A stretch of DNA of 64,000 bases from Roseateles puraquae (GTDB lineage: Bacteria > Pseudomonadota > Gammaproteobacteria > Burkholderiales > Burkholderiaceae_C), in assembly GCF_002205845.1 (NCBI RefSeq), contig NZ_NISI01000002.1, positions 310,001 through 374,000 of the forward strand. Direction: 5' to 3'. Below, piece after piece: positions 33,521 to 43,300 of the stretch. Position numbers and translations under genes: made by a program. The notes beneath the pieces are model-generated. The model made no database searches. It saw nothing but the letters and a program-made list of their open reading frames with translations, and was not told the DNA's origin. Position 1 is the first letter of the stretch, and each line of letters opens with the position of its first letter.

Positions 33521-35605
33521 TTAGCCTGCCTCGCCGCGCCAGCGCTCGAAGTCCGGCAGGTCCATGGGCCGGGCCAGCAGGTAGCCCTGCATGAGGTCAC
33601 AGCCGCAGGCGGTGATGCAGGCCAGCTCCGCCTCGTTCTCCACGCCTTCGGCCGTCACCGTCAGGCCCAGGCTCTGGCCCACGCCGACGATGGACTTCAG
33701 CAGGGCCTGGCGGCGCGGGTCGCGGTGCACGTCCTGCACGAAGCTGCGGTCGATCTTGAGCTCGTCCACCGGCAGGTGTTGCAGATAGGCCAGCGACGAC
33801 TGACCGGTGCCGAAGTCGTCGATCGCGAGCTTCACACCCCAGCTGCGCAGCGCATGCAGCACCGCAATCGGATCGGCGCTGCTGGACATCAGGCCGGTCT
33901 CGGTCACCTCCAGCTGCAGCAGCCCCGGGTCCACGCCATGCTCTGCCAGCAGGGCGGCCAGGCGCGCGGGCAGGGCCTGGTCCTGCAGGTCCAGCGTGGA
34001 GATGTTGACCGCGATCGTCATCGGCTCGCGCCCTTCGGCAGCCCAGCCGGCCAGCGTGCGCACCGCGCGGGCCAGCATCCATTCGGTGATCTGGCGGATG
34101 CGCCCGCTGCGCTCGGCAAACGGGATGAAGTCGCCCGGTGGCAGCCAGCCGCGCTGCGGGTGCAGCCAGCGCACCAGCGCCTCGGCGCCCACCACGCGAC
34201 CGGTCTTCACGCAGCGCTTGGGTTGCAGGAACTGGCGCAGTTCGTCGTGCTGGATGGCCGTGGCCAGGTCGGACAGCAGGCTCAGATGCAGCGCACGCGC
34301 GGCTTCGGCGCCGGGGTTGTAGACGGCCACACCCTGGCGCAGGCGTTTGGCCTCGAACATGGCCTGCTCGGCGCGGCGCAGCAGGGCCTCGGTGTCGGCC
34401 GCATGCGCCGGCCAGTGCGCCACGCCCAGCGACACCGACAAGTCCAGCGATTGCCCCTGCCAGGACAGCTTGTGCTCCACCTCTTCACGCAGCTGTGCCG
34501 CGAGTGTTGCGCCATGGTCGGTGCGCAGCACCGGGGCCAGCGCGGCAAACGTGCCGCCCGCCAGCCGGCCGTAGGCGGCCACGCCCTCGAACAAGGCGGC
34601 CAGCTTGGCCGCCGCGCCCTTGAGCAGCGCGTCGCCCGCCTCGAAGCCGAGCACGCCGTTGACGGCCTTCAGCCGGTCCACATCAATGCAGATCAGCACC
34701 GCCACCTGCTCCCCCTCCGGCAGGCTGCCCAGCAGCCGGTCGCCATCGGCAATGAAGCGGGCGCGCTGGGGCAGGCCGGTCAGCAGGTCGGTGTCAGCCA
34801 GGCGCCGCAGGGCGGCCTCGCGCTCGCCGACGGCCACGGCCATGGTGTTCATCGCGCGGGCCATGCGGCCCACCTCGTCGTCCGACACCACCGCGATGCG
34901 GTGCGCGTACTGGCCTTGCGCGATGCGCTCCGCGCCGTCTTCCGCCCGCTTCAAGGGGCGCACGATGGAGCGCGTGACCAGCACCGACAGCAGTGCCCCG
35001 CCGGCCAGCGAGGCGATGCACAGCAGCAGCACGCCGCGGCGATCGGCATCGATCTCGTCGCGCAGGCCGCGCGCCTGGGCTGTGCCGGCGCGCTCCTCGG
35101 TGGCCGCCATCTGGTGAATGGCGCTGACGAACAGCGACAGCGCCGCTTCGGTGTCGCTGCCGAGCAGGCTGCGTGCGGCATGGAAGTCGCCGGCCTCGAT
35201 CAGGCGGCGCACCTCGGCATAGCTCGCCCGGTAGTCCGCCAGCCGCTCGCGCACCTCTTCCAGCCGCTCGCTGCGCGGCCCGGGCGGCAGCACCAGCGAC
35301 AGGCGCTGCATGGCGTCGTCCAGCCGGTTGTTGGCCGCGGCGATGTCAGGGTAGGCGGCCACGCGCAGTGCGCTGTCGGGGCTCATCACCACCAGCAGCT
35401 TGCGCGCCACAGCCTCGGCATTGCGGTTGATCTCGTTCACCGCATCGCGCACCGCGGCCTGGTCGTCCACGATGCGGTTCAGCGCGGCTGACAGCCCGGC
35501 CAGCCGGTAGGCCGACAGGGCCGCGAGGCCCAGGAAGAGCAGCAGCAGCAGGCCGAAGGCCAGGCCCAGGCGGGTGCGGATGCGCAGCCGCCGGGCCCAC
35601 CTCAT
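33521..35605 (-). CDS. Membrane EAL-domain cyclic-di-GMP phosphodiesterase with degenerate GGDEF
   Basis: 694 residues from the ATG at 35605 (ATGA overlap with mgsA). Domains: membrane helix 13-35, helical sensor region 36-189, second helix 191-212, HAMP to about 260, GGDEF-like domain 265-425 and EAL domain 440-690. The GGDEF signature is replaced by AGGTF (349-353), so cyclase activity should be lost. The EAL domain is intact: Glu475 in 'GAEALVRW', '[11 protein letters not shown]', '[15 protein letters not shown]', 'ELKIDRSFV', 'TAEGVEN'. It should therefore degrade cyclic-di-GMP in response to a periplasmic or membrane signal. Confidence 0.92.
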   Translation of the reverse strand: MRWARRLRIRTRLGLAFGLLLLLFLGLAALSAYRLAGLSAALNRIVDDQAAVRDAVNEINRNAEAVARKLLVVMSPDSALRVAAYPDIAAANNRLDDAMQRLSLVLPPGPRSERLEEVRERLADYRASYAEVRRLIEAGDFHAARSLLGSDTEAALSLFVSAIHQMAATEERAGTAQARGLRDEIDADRRGVLLLCIASLAGGALLSVLVTRSIVRPLKRAEDGAERIAQGQYAHRIAVVSDDEVGRMARAMNTMAVAVGEREAALRRLADTDLLTGLPQRARFIADGDRLLGSLPEGEQVAVLICIDVDRLKAVNGVLGFEAGDALLKGAAAKLAALFEGVAAYGRLAGGTFAALAPVLRTDHGATLAAQLREEVEHKLSWQGQSLDLSVSLGVAHWPAHAADTEALLRRAEQAMFEAKRLRQGVAVYNPGAEAARALHLSLLSDLATAIQHDELRQFLQPKRCVKTGRVVGAEALVRWLHPQRGWLPPGDFIPFAERSGRIRQITEWMLARAVRTLAGWAAEGREPMTIAVNISTLDLQDQALPARLAALLAEHGVDPGLLQLEVTETGLMSSSADPIAVLHALRSWGVKLAIDDFGTGQSSLAYLQHLPVDELKIDRSFVQDVHRDPRRQALLKSIVGVGQSLGLTVTAEGVENEAELACITACGCDLMQGYLLARPMDLPDFERWRGEAG

Positions 35606-35970
35606 TCGCTGCTCCAGCGCGTCAGCAGCAAGCGGGCGGTGGCGACGTTGGTGGCGCAAGGCACGTCATGCACGTCGCAAGCGCGCACCAGCGCGTTGAT
35701 GTCAGGCTCGTGGGGCTGCGGCGTCATGGGGTCGCGCAAGAAGATCACGCCATCCAGGTCGCCCACGGCAAGCCGCGCGCCGATCTGCAGGTCGCCGCCC
35801 AGCGGGCCGCTCAGCATGCGCTCGATGGTGAGGCCATGCGCCGCATGCAGCCGTGTGCCGGTCGTGCCGGTGGCCATCAGCTGGCAACGGCGCAGCAGGG
35901 GCAGGAAATCGCCGGCGAGGGCGATCATGGCGTCCTTCTTGCCGTCGTGGGCGATGAGAGCGAGCTTCAT
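35602..35970 (-). CDS. mgsA: Methylglyoxal synthase
   Basis: This enzyme converts dihydroxyacetone phosphate to methylglyoxal, bypassing lower glycolysis when phosphate is limiting. 122 residues, somewhat shorter than E. coli MgsA (152). Family blocks: '[15 protein letters not shown]', '[10 protein letters not shown]', '[20 protein letters not shown]' and '[17 protein letters not shown]', including the catalytic Asp in GGD. The stop overlaps the start of the EAL gene, an unusual coupling. Confidence 0.95.
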   Translation of the reverse strand: MKLALIAHDGKKDAMIALAGDFLPLLRRCQLMATGTTGTRLHAAHGLTIERMLSGPLGGDLQIGARLAVGDLDGVIFLRDPMTPQPHEPDINALVRACDVHDVPCATNVATARLLLTRWSSE

Positions 35971-36093
35971 GGGTGTCGGGGGCGCTGGTGAATCCGCAAA
36001 GGATGAACGTTACACGCAAGCGGCCGTCACGCCGCCCGCCAACCTGGGCACATTGGCACGCCCGCGCCGGCTGTTACCCCGGGTTCAGCTGCG

Positions 36094-36732
36094 TCACGGC
36101 TGCGGCTGGACCGACACGCGCAGCTGCAGCTCGCGCTCGGGCTGGCCGGCGGCATCGGCGCTGCTGACGGTGCCCCGCGGCGCCGGCGCACCGGTGTCGC
36201 CGGTGCGGGCGACCGTCTGCCAGCGTGACAGCGGCAGGTCCAGGGTCGATTCGAACACCAGGCCGTCGTCCTCGACGTTCATCACGACACGGGCCGGCGC
36301 GCGACCGCCCGCCCAGGCCGGTGTGATCGCCAGTTGCCGCGTGACTTGCCGCTCGCGCGGCCGCGGGTTGACGAGGACGCTGCGCAGCTGCCCCTGCGGG
36401 CTGGCCTCGGCCAGCATGTCGACCCATTGCAGCGGTTCGCGGGTGACCAGCCGCAGCGCGGCGCGCTCGCCGTTGCGCACCAGCAGGCGCTGCGGCGGTG
36501 GCGCGGCTGGGCCGGCCGTGGCCGTGACCACGCCCGGCCCGCGCGGCGACACGGCGCCTGCGGTGCCGACGACCACGGCGCCATCGCGCACACCGGCGGT
36601 GGCGGCAGGAGCCAGTTGGCGGTCCACCCAACGCAGCTCCACCAGCAGCGTCACCTCCGGCAGCGCGGCGCGCGCCAGATTCGGCAACGGCCACAGTGAC
36701 GGCAGAGCGATGAGGCAGGCACGGCGCTTCAT
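36094..36732 (-). CDS. Exported hypothetical protein
   Basis: 212 residues from the ATG at 36732. A signal peptide ('MKRRACLIALPSLWPLPNLA', cleavage after ARA) predicts periplasmic location. The rest is beta-rich, with 'LLVELRWVDRQL' and 'RLLVRNGERAALRLVTREPL' reminiscent of secretin-associated short domains, but no family is assigned. It has its own short promoter region after the EamA-type gene (11 bp) and may be co-transcribed with it. Confidence 0.6.
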   Translation of the reverse strand: MKRRACLIALPSLWPLPNLARAALPEVTLLVELRWVDRQLAPAATAGVRDGAVVVGTAGAVSPRGPGVVTATAGPAAPPPQRLLVRNGERAALRLVTREPLQWVDMLAEASPQGQLRSVLVNPRPRERQVTRQLAITPAWAGGRAPARVVMNVEDDGLVFESTLDLPLSRWQTVARTGDTGAPAPRGTVSSADAAGQPERELQLRVSVQPQP

Positions 36733-36743
36733 GGCCCCGGAGC

Positions 36744-37640
36744 TTAAGCCTCGCGGGACGCCGCGCGCCAGCGCATCAGTTGCGGCCCGAACAGGTTGAT
36801 GGCCAGGCCCCCCAGCACCAGCGCTGCGGCTGCGAGCTTCCAGCCCGGCAGGGGTTCGGCGAGCAGCAGGCTGGCCGAGCCCATGCCGAACACCGGCACC
36901 AGCAGCGCCAGCGGCACGATGCGGCCGGCGGCATGCCGGGCCAGCAGCCAGCTCCACAGCCCGTAGCCGAAGAGGGTGTTGCCCACGGCCTGCCACAGCA
37001 CGGCGGCCCAGGTGCCGAGGTCGGCGGCGGCCAGGCCTGCGGCGATCTGCTGCGGTCCGTCGATCAGCAGGGCCAACACGAGCAGCGGCGGCACCGCGAA
37101 GGCGCTGCTCCAGACGACGTAGGCCAGCATGTCGATACGCCCGGCCCGCTGGGTCAAGAGATTGGCGCAGGCCCAGCAGAACGCTGCGGCCAGCACCATG
37201 GCCACGCCCAGCGGCGTGGTGCTGCCGTCAGTGTGCAGCGCGATGACGCCCACGCCGCCGGCGGCCAGCGCCAGGCCCAGCCACTGGGTGGCCAGCACCT
37301 TTTCCTTGCGCAGGCGCACGGCCAGCAGCAGCGTGAAGAACACCTGCGTCTGCACCACCAGCGACGCCAGGCCCGGCGAAATCTGGCTGCGCATCGCGAG
37401 GTAGAGCAGGCCGAACTGGCCCACGCCGATGAAGAGGCCGTAGCCGCCGAGGTTGCGCCAGTCCACCGCCGGGCGGCGCAGGAAGAAGCAGGCGGGCAGG
37501 AAGGCGAAACTGAAGCGCAGCACCGCGAGCGTCATCGGCGGCAGCGCATGCAGCGCGTACTTGATGACGACGAAGTTGCTGCCCCAGATGGCGACCACGC
37601 ACAGCGCGAGCAGGAAGTGGCGAAAGGGCAGGGGAGCCAT
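36744..37640 (-). CDS. EamA-family membrane exporter
   Basis: 298 residues with about ten hydrophobic helices arranged as two EamA repeats ('LLALCVVAIWGSNFVVIKYA', 'GYGLFIGVGQFGLLYLAM', 'GVAMVLAAAFCWACANLL', 'LLVPVFGMGSASLLLAEPLP'). The family exports amino acids and other small metabolites; the closest in character are O-acetylserine/cysteine exporters. Substrate unknown. A second EamA gene lies at 46407. Confidence 0.88.
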   Translation of the reverse strand: MAPLPFRHFLLALCVVAIWGSNFVVIKYALHALPPMTLAVLRFSFAFLPACFFLRRPAVDWRNLGGYGLFIGVGQFGLLYLAMRSQISPGLASLVVQTQVFFTLLLAVRLRKEKVLATQWLGLALAAGGVGVIALHTDGSTTPLGVAMVLAAAFCWACANLLTQRAGRIDMLAYVVWSSAFAVPPLLVLALLIDGPQQIAAGLAAADLGTWAAVLWQAVGNTLFGYGLWSWLLARHAAGRIVPLALLVPVFGMGSASLLLAEPLPGWKLAAAALVLGGLAINLFGPQLMRWRAASREA

Positions 37641-37670
37641 GCGCAGGGCAGGGAGCGGTGAGGTCGCCGA

Positions 37671-38819
37671 CTATGCCAGCCGGGCAGCCGGCGCCTCGGT
37701 GGGCGCATCGGCCTGCAGCCGGTTGCGGCCCTGGGCCTTGGCTTCGTAAAGCCAGCGGTCTGCGCGCGCCAGGGTCTGCGCGAGGGTGTCGCCCGCTCGA
37801 TGGGCGGCCAGGCCGATGGACACGGTGAGCCGGATCTCGCCGCCCTCGGCGATCCTGACGCTCAGGGCGGCCACCTGTTCCCGCAGCCGCTCAAGCGCAG
37901 CCTGGGCCTGGGGCAGTGGGGTGTCCGGCAGCAGCACGAGAAACTCCTCGCCGCCCCAGCGCGCCAGGACATCGGTGGCCCGCAGCGCCGCCTGGCCGGC
38001 CTGGGCGAAATGGCGCAGCACGGTGTCGCCGGCCGCGTGGCCCTGGCTGTCGTTGATGCGTTTGAAGTGGTCGAGGTCGACCAGGGCGATGCAGAAGTCG
38101 TGTGGATGGCGCTGGCTCCGCAGCAGCTCCTGGTCCATCAGGGCCTGCATCTGCCGCCGGTTGGGCAGGCCGGTGAGTTCATCGCGCGTGGCGATCACTT
38201 CCAGCTGCGCCAGCGCCCGCGCGAGGTCCTGGCGCTGCTGTGACAGCCGCTGGCGGATGACGCTCATCCGCGCCGTCAGCACCGCCACAGCGGGCAGCAT
38301 CAGCGCGAGCATCAGGAAGTGGCCCAACTCGACCAGCGGCGGGTAGCTGTCGGGCTGGCGCAGGGCCATGGTGGTCATCACCGCGCCGAACAGCACCAGG
38401 GCGAAGAAGCTCAGCGCATAGGCGCTGCGCGCCCGCAGCTGGAACATGCCGAACATCAGGATCAGCGTCAGCACCGGGAAGACCGCCCCGCGCAGCGGCC
38501 CGGCCAGCGCATAGCCGAAGGCAGCCGAGCTGATGGCGAAGGCGATCTGCACGCTGGTGAGCGAAGGGTCTGCGAAACGGCAGGAGTGGCCGCTGCGGAT
38601 GCAGCCGTAGAACAGCGCCATGCCGCCCACCGACCAGGCCGTCCAGAGCCACAGCCACGGGCCGCGCTCGCCATGGGCGATCAGCACGCAATAGTGCAGC
38701 ACCGGCGCGCACAGGGCCATCAGGGCCATGGCCAGGCTCGTCTGGCGAAGGCGCAGGCGCTGGACGGGGTCGGTGCCCAGCCAAAGATCAGCCAGCCGCT
38801 TCAGGGGTGTCACCTGCAT
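37671..38819 (-). CDS. Membrane diguanylate cyclase
   Basis: This enzyme makes cyclic-di-GMP from two GTP. 382 residues. The N-terminal 190 have five or six membrane helices. The GGDEF domain (about 205-370) has an intact active site, GGEEF in 'RWGGEEFLVLLPD', and an inhibitory site RATD exactly five residues before it, so product inhibition is expected. 'DELTGLPNRRQMQALMDQ' marks the domain start. It counters the EAL protein encoded 2 kb away. Confidence 0.94.
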   Translation of the reverse strand: MQVTPLKRLADLWLGTDPVQRLRLRQTSLAMALMALCAPVLHYCVLIAHGERGPWLWLWTAWSVGGMALFYGCIRSGHSCRFADPSLTSVQIAFAISSAAFGYALAGPLRGAVFPVLTLILMFGMFQLRARSAYALSFFALVLFGAVMTTMALRQPDSYPPLVELGHFLMLALMLPAVAVLTARMSVIRQRLSQQRQDLARALAQLEVIATRDELTGLPNRRQMQALMDQELLRSQRHPHDFCIALVDLDHFKRINDSQGHAAGDTVLRHFAQAGQAALRATDVLARWGGEEFLVLLPDTPLPQAQAALERLREQVAALSVRIAEGGEIRLTVSIGLAAHRAGDTLAQTLARADRWLYEAKAQGRNRLQADAPTEAPAARLA

Positions 38820-38825
38820 GCCGCC

Positions 38826-38831
38826 AGCCTA
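38826..38831 (-). promoter_or_regulatory. -10-like hexamer before the diguanylate cyclase gene
   Basis: TAGGCT on the minus strand ends 6 nt before the ATG at 38819; no Shine-Dalgarno sequence is present. Confidence 0.3.
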
Positions 38832-38845
38832 ACCGCTTGGCGGCT

Positions 38846-39589
38846 TCAGTTCACGCGGCCGGTGCGCAGGGCCTGGGCCCACTCCGGCCGGCCGTGGCGC
38901 GCCGCGAGGGCGGCCATCGCGTCATGGCCGTAGGGCACGGCATGCAGGCTGCACTGCCAAGCGGTGCCCTGCTGTTCGACGATGGCGTAGTGCGCATCGG
39001 GCGTGCCGCGCTGGACGACGTAGCGCTCCGGCTCATCGTCCACATAGGCCTGCAGGCCGACGCTGCCCGGGTTCACCAGCCACTGGCCGCGGGCGGTGCG
39101 CACGGTGCGGGGCACATGGCTGTGGCCGCAGGCCACGAGGGCGCTCGTCTGCCCCGCCAGGCGCGCCTCGATCTCGTCCTCGGTCGCCAGCACCAGGGCG
39201 CCTTGCCGTGGCGTCTCCAGGAAGTGCTCGTCGTCCTGCCGCGGTGTGCCGTGGCAGAGGAAGACGCCGGGCGCCCAGGCCCAGGTCGCCGGCAGGCCGC
39301 GCACCCAGGCGAGTTCGGCGCTGCCGAGTGCGGCGCGCGCGAAGCCGTCCGAGGCGCCGCCGGCCTCCGGCGTCCATTCGAGGATCTGCCGCTCGTGGTT
39401 GCCCGCCAGCACCGGCCAGCCCGAGGCCATCAGCCATTGCGCGGTTTCCAGGGGCATCAGTGGGCCGGAGAGGTTGTCGCCCAGGCACAGCACCTGGTCG
39501 ACGCCGCGGCGGCGGATGTCGGCGGCCACGGCTTCCAGCGCGGGCAGGTTGCCGTGGATGTCGGAGACCAGGGCGAGTCGCATGGGCAT
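38846..39589 (-). CDS. Calcineurin-like metallophosphoesterase
   Basis: 247 residues with all dinuclear-metal motifs: 'LVSDIHGNLPAL' (D-x-H), 'LCLGDNLSG' (GD), 'LAGNHERQ' (GNHE), 'FLCHGTPRQ' and 'VACGHSHVPR' (GHxH). It resembles the YfcE/MJ0936 group of phosphodiesterases; substrate unknown. The ATG overlaps the upstream lrp-type stop as ATGA; an alternative in-frame ATG lies two codons later. Confidence 0.92.
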   Translation of the reverse strand: MPMRLALVSDIHGNLPALEAVAADIRRRGVDQVLCLGDNLSGPLMPLETAQWLMASGWPVLAGNHERQILEWTPEAGGASDGFARAALGSAELAWVRGLPATWAWAPGVFLCHGTPRQDDEHFLETPRQGALVLATEDEIEARLAGQTSALVACGHSHVPRTVRTARGQWLVNPGSVGLQAYVDDEPERYVVQRGTPDAHYAIVEQQGTAWQCSLHAVPYGHDAMAALAARHGRPEWAQALRTGRVN

Positions 39590-40086
39590 CAGCCTTTCAG
39601 GTGACCGAGGGGCAGCACGCCGCTGGCCTTGACCTCACCCAGTGAGAAGCTGGTGTGAATGTCTTTCACATTCGGCAGGTTCAGCAGGGTGTCGATGGAA
39701 AAGCGCGAGAAGGCGTCCAGGTCGGTCGCCATGACCTGCAGCTCGAAGGTGCCGGCACCCGAGATGTAGTGGCAGGCGATGACCTCGGGCAGCTGCCGGA
39801 TGGCGTCTTCCAGCGGCTTGGTGGCGGCGCCTGCGCTGCGCTCGGCGTCCACCCGCACGAAGGCCAGCACGCCCAGGCCCAGCTTGCGCCGGTCGATCTC
39901 GGCGCGGTAGCCGGTGATGTAGCCCTGCTCCTCCAGCCACTTCACGCGGCGCCACGTGGGCGCGGCCGAGAGGCCGATGCGCTGGGCTAGCTCGGCGTTG
40001 GACAGGCGCGCATCCGCCTGCAGCGCGGCCAGGATGGCGATGTGGTGGCGGTCCAGCGCTTCGGGCGTGGCTTCTTCGGAACTCAT
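39589..40086 (-). CDS. Lrp/AsnC-family transcriptional regulator
   Basis: 165 residues from the ATG at 40086. The N-terminal helix-turn-helix ('LDRHHIAILAALQADARLSN', 'RIGLSAAPTWRRVKWLEEQG') is followed by the RAM ligand-binding domain ('LAFVRVDAERSA', 'VIACHYISGAGTFELQVMA', 'LPNVKDIHTSFSLGEVK'). It is divergent from the indolepyruvate oxidoreductase gene with about 215 bp between, so it likely controls that gene in response to an aromatic amino acid or derivative. Confidence 0.93.
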   Translation of the reverse strand: MSSEEATPEALDRHHIAILAALQADARLSNAELAQRIGLSAAPTWRRVKWLEEQGYITGYRAEIDRRKLGLGVLAFVRVDAERSAGAATKPLEDAIRQLPEVIACHYISGAGTFELQVMATDLDAFSRFSIDTLLNLPNVKDIHTSFSLGEVKASGVLPLGHLKG

Positions 40087-40302
40087 GGTTTGCCCTGATC
40101 GGCGAAGTCTCGATACGGATTGAAGCGAAATCGGCAAATCAAAGCAAGAACTTTGCGCTTCCCGGCGGAATTGGGCGTGAATGAGAAAGCACTGTGCCCC
40201 TTCATTTCCCTACACTGCCCGGTCCGGCCATACTGGCCCGACGCCCGCGCGCCTGCTCCACAAGGGCGGTCCGCCCGGGCGCCCCGTTTCAGGAGACCCC
40301 CG

Positions 40303-43300
40303 ATGAACGCCCCGCTGCCCGAACACATCCTGCGCGCCCTGCAGACCGTCACGCTCGACGACAAATATGCGCTCGATGCCGGTCGTGCCTTCATGAGCGG
40401 CGTGCAGGCCCTGGTGCGGTTGCCCATGCTGCAGCGCACGCGCGATGCGATGGCCGGCCTGAACACCGCCGGCTTCATCAGCGGCTACCGCGGCTCGCCG
40501 CTGGGCGGCTATGACCAGGCGCTGTTTGCCGCCAAGAAGCACCTGGCCAAGCAGAACATCGTCTTCCAGCCCGGCGTGAACGAAGAGCTCGGCGCGACCG
40601 CCGTGTGGGGCACGCAGCAGCTCGACCTCTTCCCCGAGAAGGCCAAGTTCGACGGCGTCTTCGGCCTCTGGTACGGCAAGGGCCCGGGTGTGGACCGCTG
40701 CATCGACGTGTTCAAGCACGCCAACATGGCGGGCACGTCCAAGCACGGCGGCGTCATCGCGATTGCGGGTGACGACCACATCGCCAAGAGCTCCACCGCC
40801 GCCCACCAGAGCGACCACGTCTTCAAGGCGGTCGGCTTCCCGACCTTCTTCCCGAGCAGCGTGCAGGACATCCTGGACATGGGCCTGCATGCCTTCGCGA
40901 TGAGCCGCTTCTCGGGCCTGTGGGCCGGCATGAAGACCATCCAGGAGATCGTCGAGAGCTCGGCGTCGGTCAGCGTGGACCCCGACCGCGTCAACATCAT
41001 CCTGCCCGAGGACTTCGTCATGCCCCCGGGCGGCCTGCACATCCGCTGGCCCGACCCGCCGCTGGAGCAGGAGTCGCGGATGATGAACTTCAAGTGGTAC
41101 GCGGCCCTGGCCTACATCCGCGCCAATCGCCTGAACTACAACGTCATCGAAGGCCCGAACGATCGCTTCGGCATCATCACCAGCGGCAAGGCCTACAACG
41201 ACACCCGCCAGGCGCTGCACGACCTGGGCCTGGACGACGAGACCTGCCGGCGCATCGGCATCCGGCTGCACAAGGTCAACGTGGTGTGGCCGCTCGAAGC
41301 CCAGGTGGCGCGCGAGTTTGCCAAGGGCTTGCAGGAGATCCTGGTCGTCGAGGAAAAGCGCCAGATCATCGAATACCAGGTCAAGGAAGAGCTCTACAAC
41401 TGGCGCCCCGACGTGCGCCCGAACGTGCTCGGCAAGTTCGACGCGGGCGACGCGGACGGCGGCGAGTGGAGCGTGCCCAACCCGAGCGAGCACTGGCTGC
41501 TGCGCCCGCAGGCGGACCTCACGCCGGCCATCATCGCCCGCGCCATCACCAAGCGCCTGAAGAAGCTCGGGGTGGATGCCGACATCGTGGCGCGGCTGGA
41601 CGCCCGCATGGCCATCATCGACGCCAAGGAAGCGTCGCTCAAGGCCGAGGAGCAGACCGCCGGCGGCGCCGACCGCACGCCGTGGTTCTGCTCCGGCTGC
41701 CCGCACAACACCTCCACTCGCGTGCCCGACGGCTCGCGCGCGGTCGGCGGCATCGGCTGCCACTACATGGTGACCTGGATGCCTGGCCGCAACACGGCCA
41801 CCTTCACGCAGATGGGCGGCGAGGGCGTGCCCTGGGTGGGCCAGGCGCCGTTCACCGACGAGAAGCACATCTTCAGCAACCTCGGTGACGGCACCTACTT
41901 CCACAGCGGCAGCCTGGCCATCCGCCAGAGCATCGCCGCGGGCGTGAACATCACCTACAAGATCCTCTACAACGACGCGGTCGCCATGACCGGCGGCCAG
42001 CAGGTGGGCGAGCGGCCCGAAGGCCACACCGTCATCCAGATCATGAACAGCGTGATCTCGGAGGGCGTGAAGAAGCTGGTCATCGTGACCGACGAGCCGG
42101 CCAAGTACGAAGGCGTGGCGCTGGCGCCGGGCGTGACCGTGCACCACCGCGACGAGCTTGACGAGATCCAGCGCCAGTTCCGCGAGATCCCGGGCACCAC
42201 GGCCATCATCTACGACCAGACCTGCGCCACCGAGAAGCGCCGCCGCAGGAAGCGCGGCAAGCTGGTGGACCCGGCCAAGCGCGTCGTCATCAACGAGCTG
42301 GTGTGCGAGGGCTGCGGCGACTGCTCGGTGCAGTCCAACTGCCTGAGCGTGGAGCCGCTGGAGACGGAGTTCGGCCGCAAGCGCCAGATCAACCAGAACA
42401 CCTGCAACAAGGACTACTCCTGCGTGAAGGGCTTCTGCCCGAGCTTTGTCACGGTCGAAGGCGGCGAGCTGAAGAAGCCCAAAAAGGAGTCCCGCAAGAG
42501 CCCCTTCGACGCCGGCCTGCCCAGCCTGCCGATGCCCGTCATCCCCAACGCGGAAGACGCCTGGGGCATCGTGGTGGCCGGCGTGGGCGGCACGGGCGTC
42601 ATCACCATCGGCCAGCTGCTCGGCATGGCCGCGCACCTCGAAGGCAAGGGCGTCATCACCCAGGACGCCGCAGGCCTGGCCCAGAAGGGCGGCGCGACCT
42701 GGAGCCACATCCAGATCGCCAACACGCCCGAGGCCATCCACTGCACCAAGGTCGGCACCGCCGAGGCCGACCTCGTCATCGCCTGTGATGCCATCGTGGC
42801 CGCCAACAAGGCCACGCTCGCCGTCATGCGCGAGGGGCGCACGTTTGTGGCCCTGAACACCCACGGCTCGCCCACGGCGACCTTGGTCAACAACCCCGAC
42901 TGGACCTTCCCCGGCACGGCTTGCGAGCAGGCGCTGGGCAAGGCCGTGGGCGCCGGCCACCTGGGCGCGTTCGATGCCGAGGAAGTGGCCGTCAAGCTGC
43001 TGGGCGACTCGCTCTACACCAACCCGCTGATGATGGGCTATGCCTGGCAGCAGGGCCGCATCCCGCTGAGCTACGACGCGCTGATGCGCGCCATCGAGCT
43101 CAACGCCGTGCAGGTGGACAACAACAAGGCCGCCTTCGAGTGGGGCCGGCGCTGCGCGCATGACCTGAAGGCGGTGCAGTCGCTGTATGCCGCCCAGGCC
43201 GTCATCCAGCTCGTCAAGCGCCAGAGCGTTGATGAGATGGTGGCCAAGCGCGTGGACTTCCTGACCGGCTACCAGAACGCGGCTTACGCGGCCGAGTACA

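Noticed and set aside
31467..35491. Long plus-strand frames opposite the flavoprotein and EAL genes
   Set aside because: Same GC-driven shadow effect; low-complexity Ala/Arg/Gly/His products, no ribosome binding sites.
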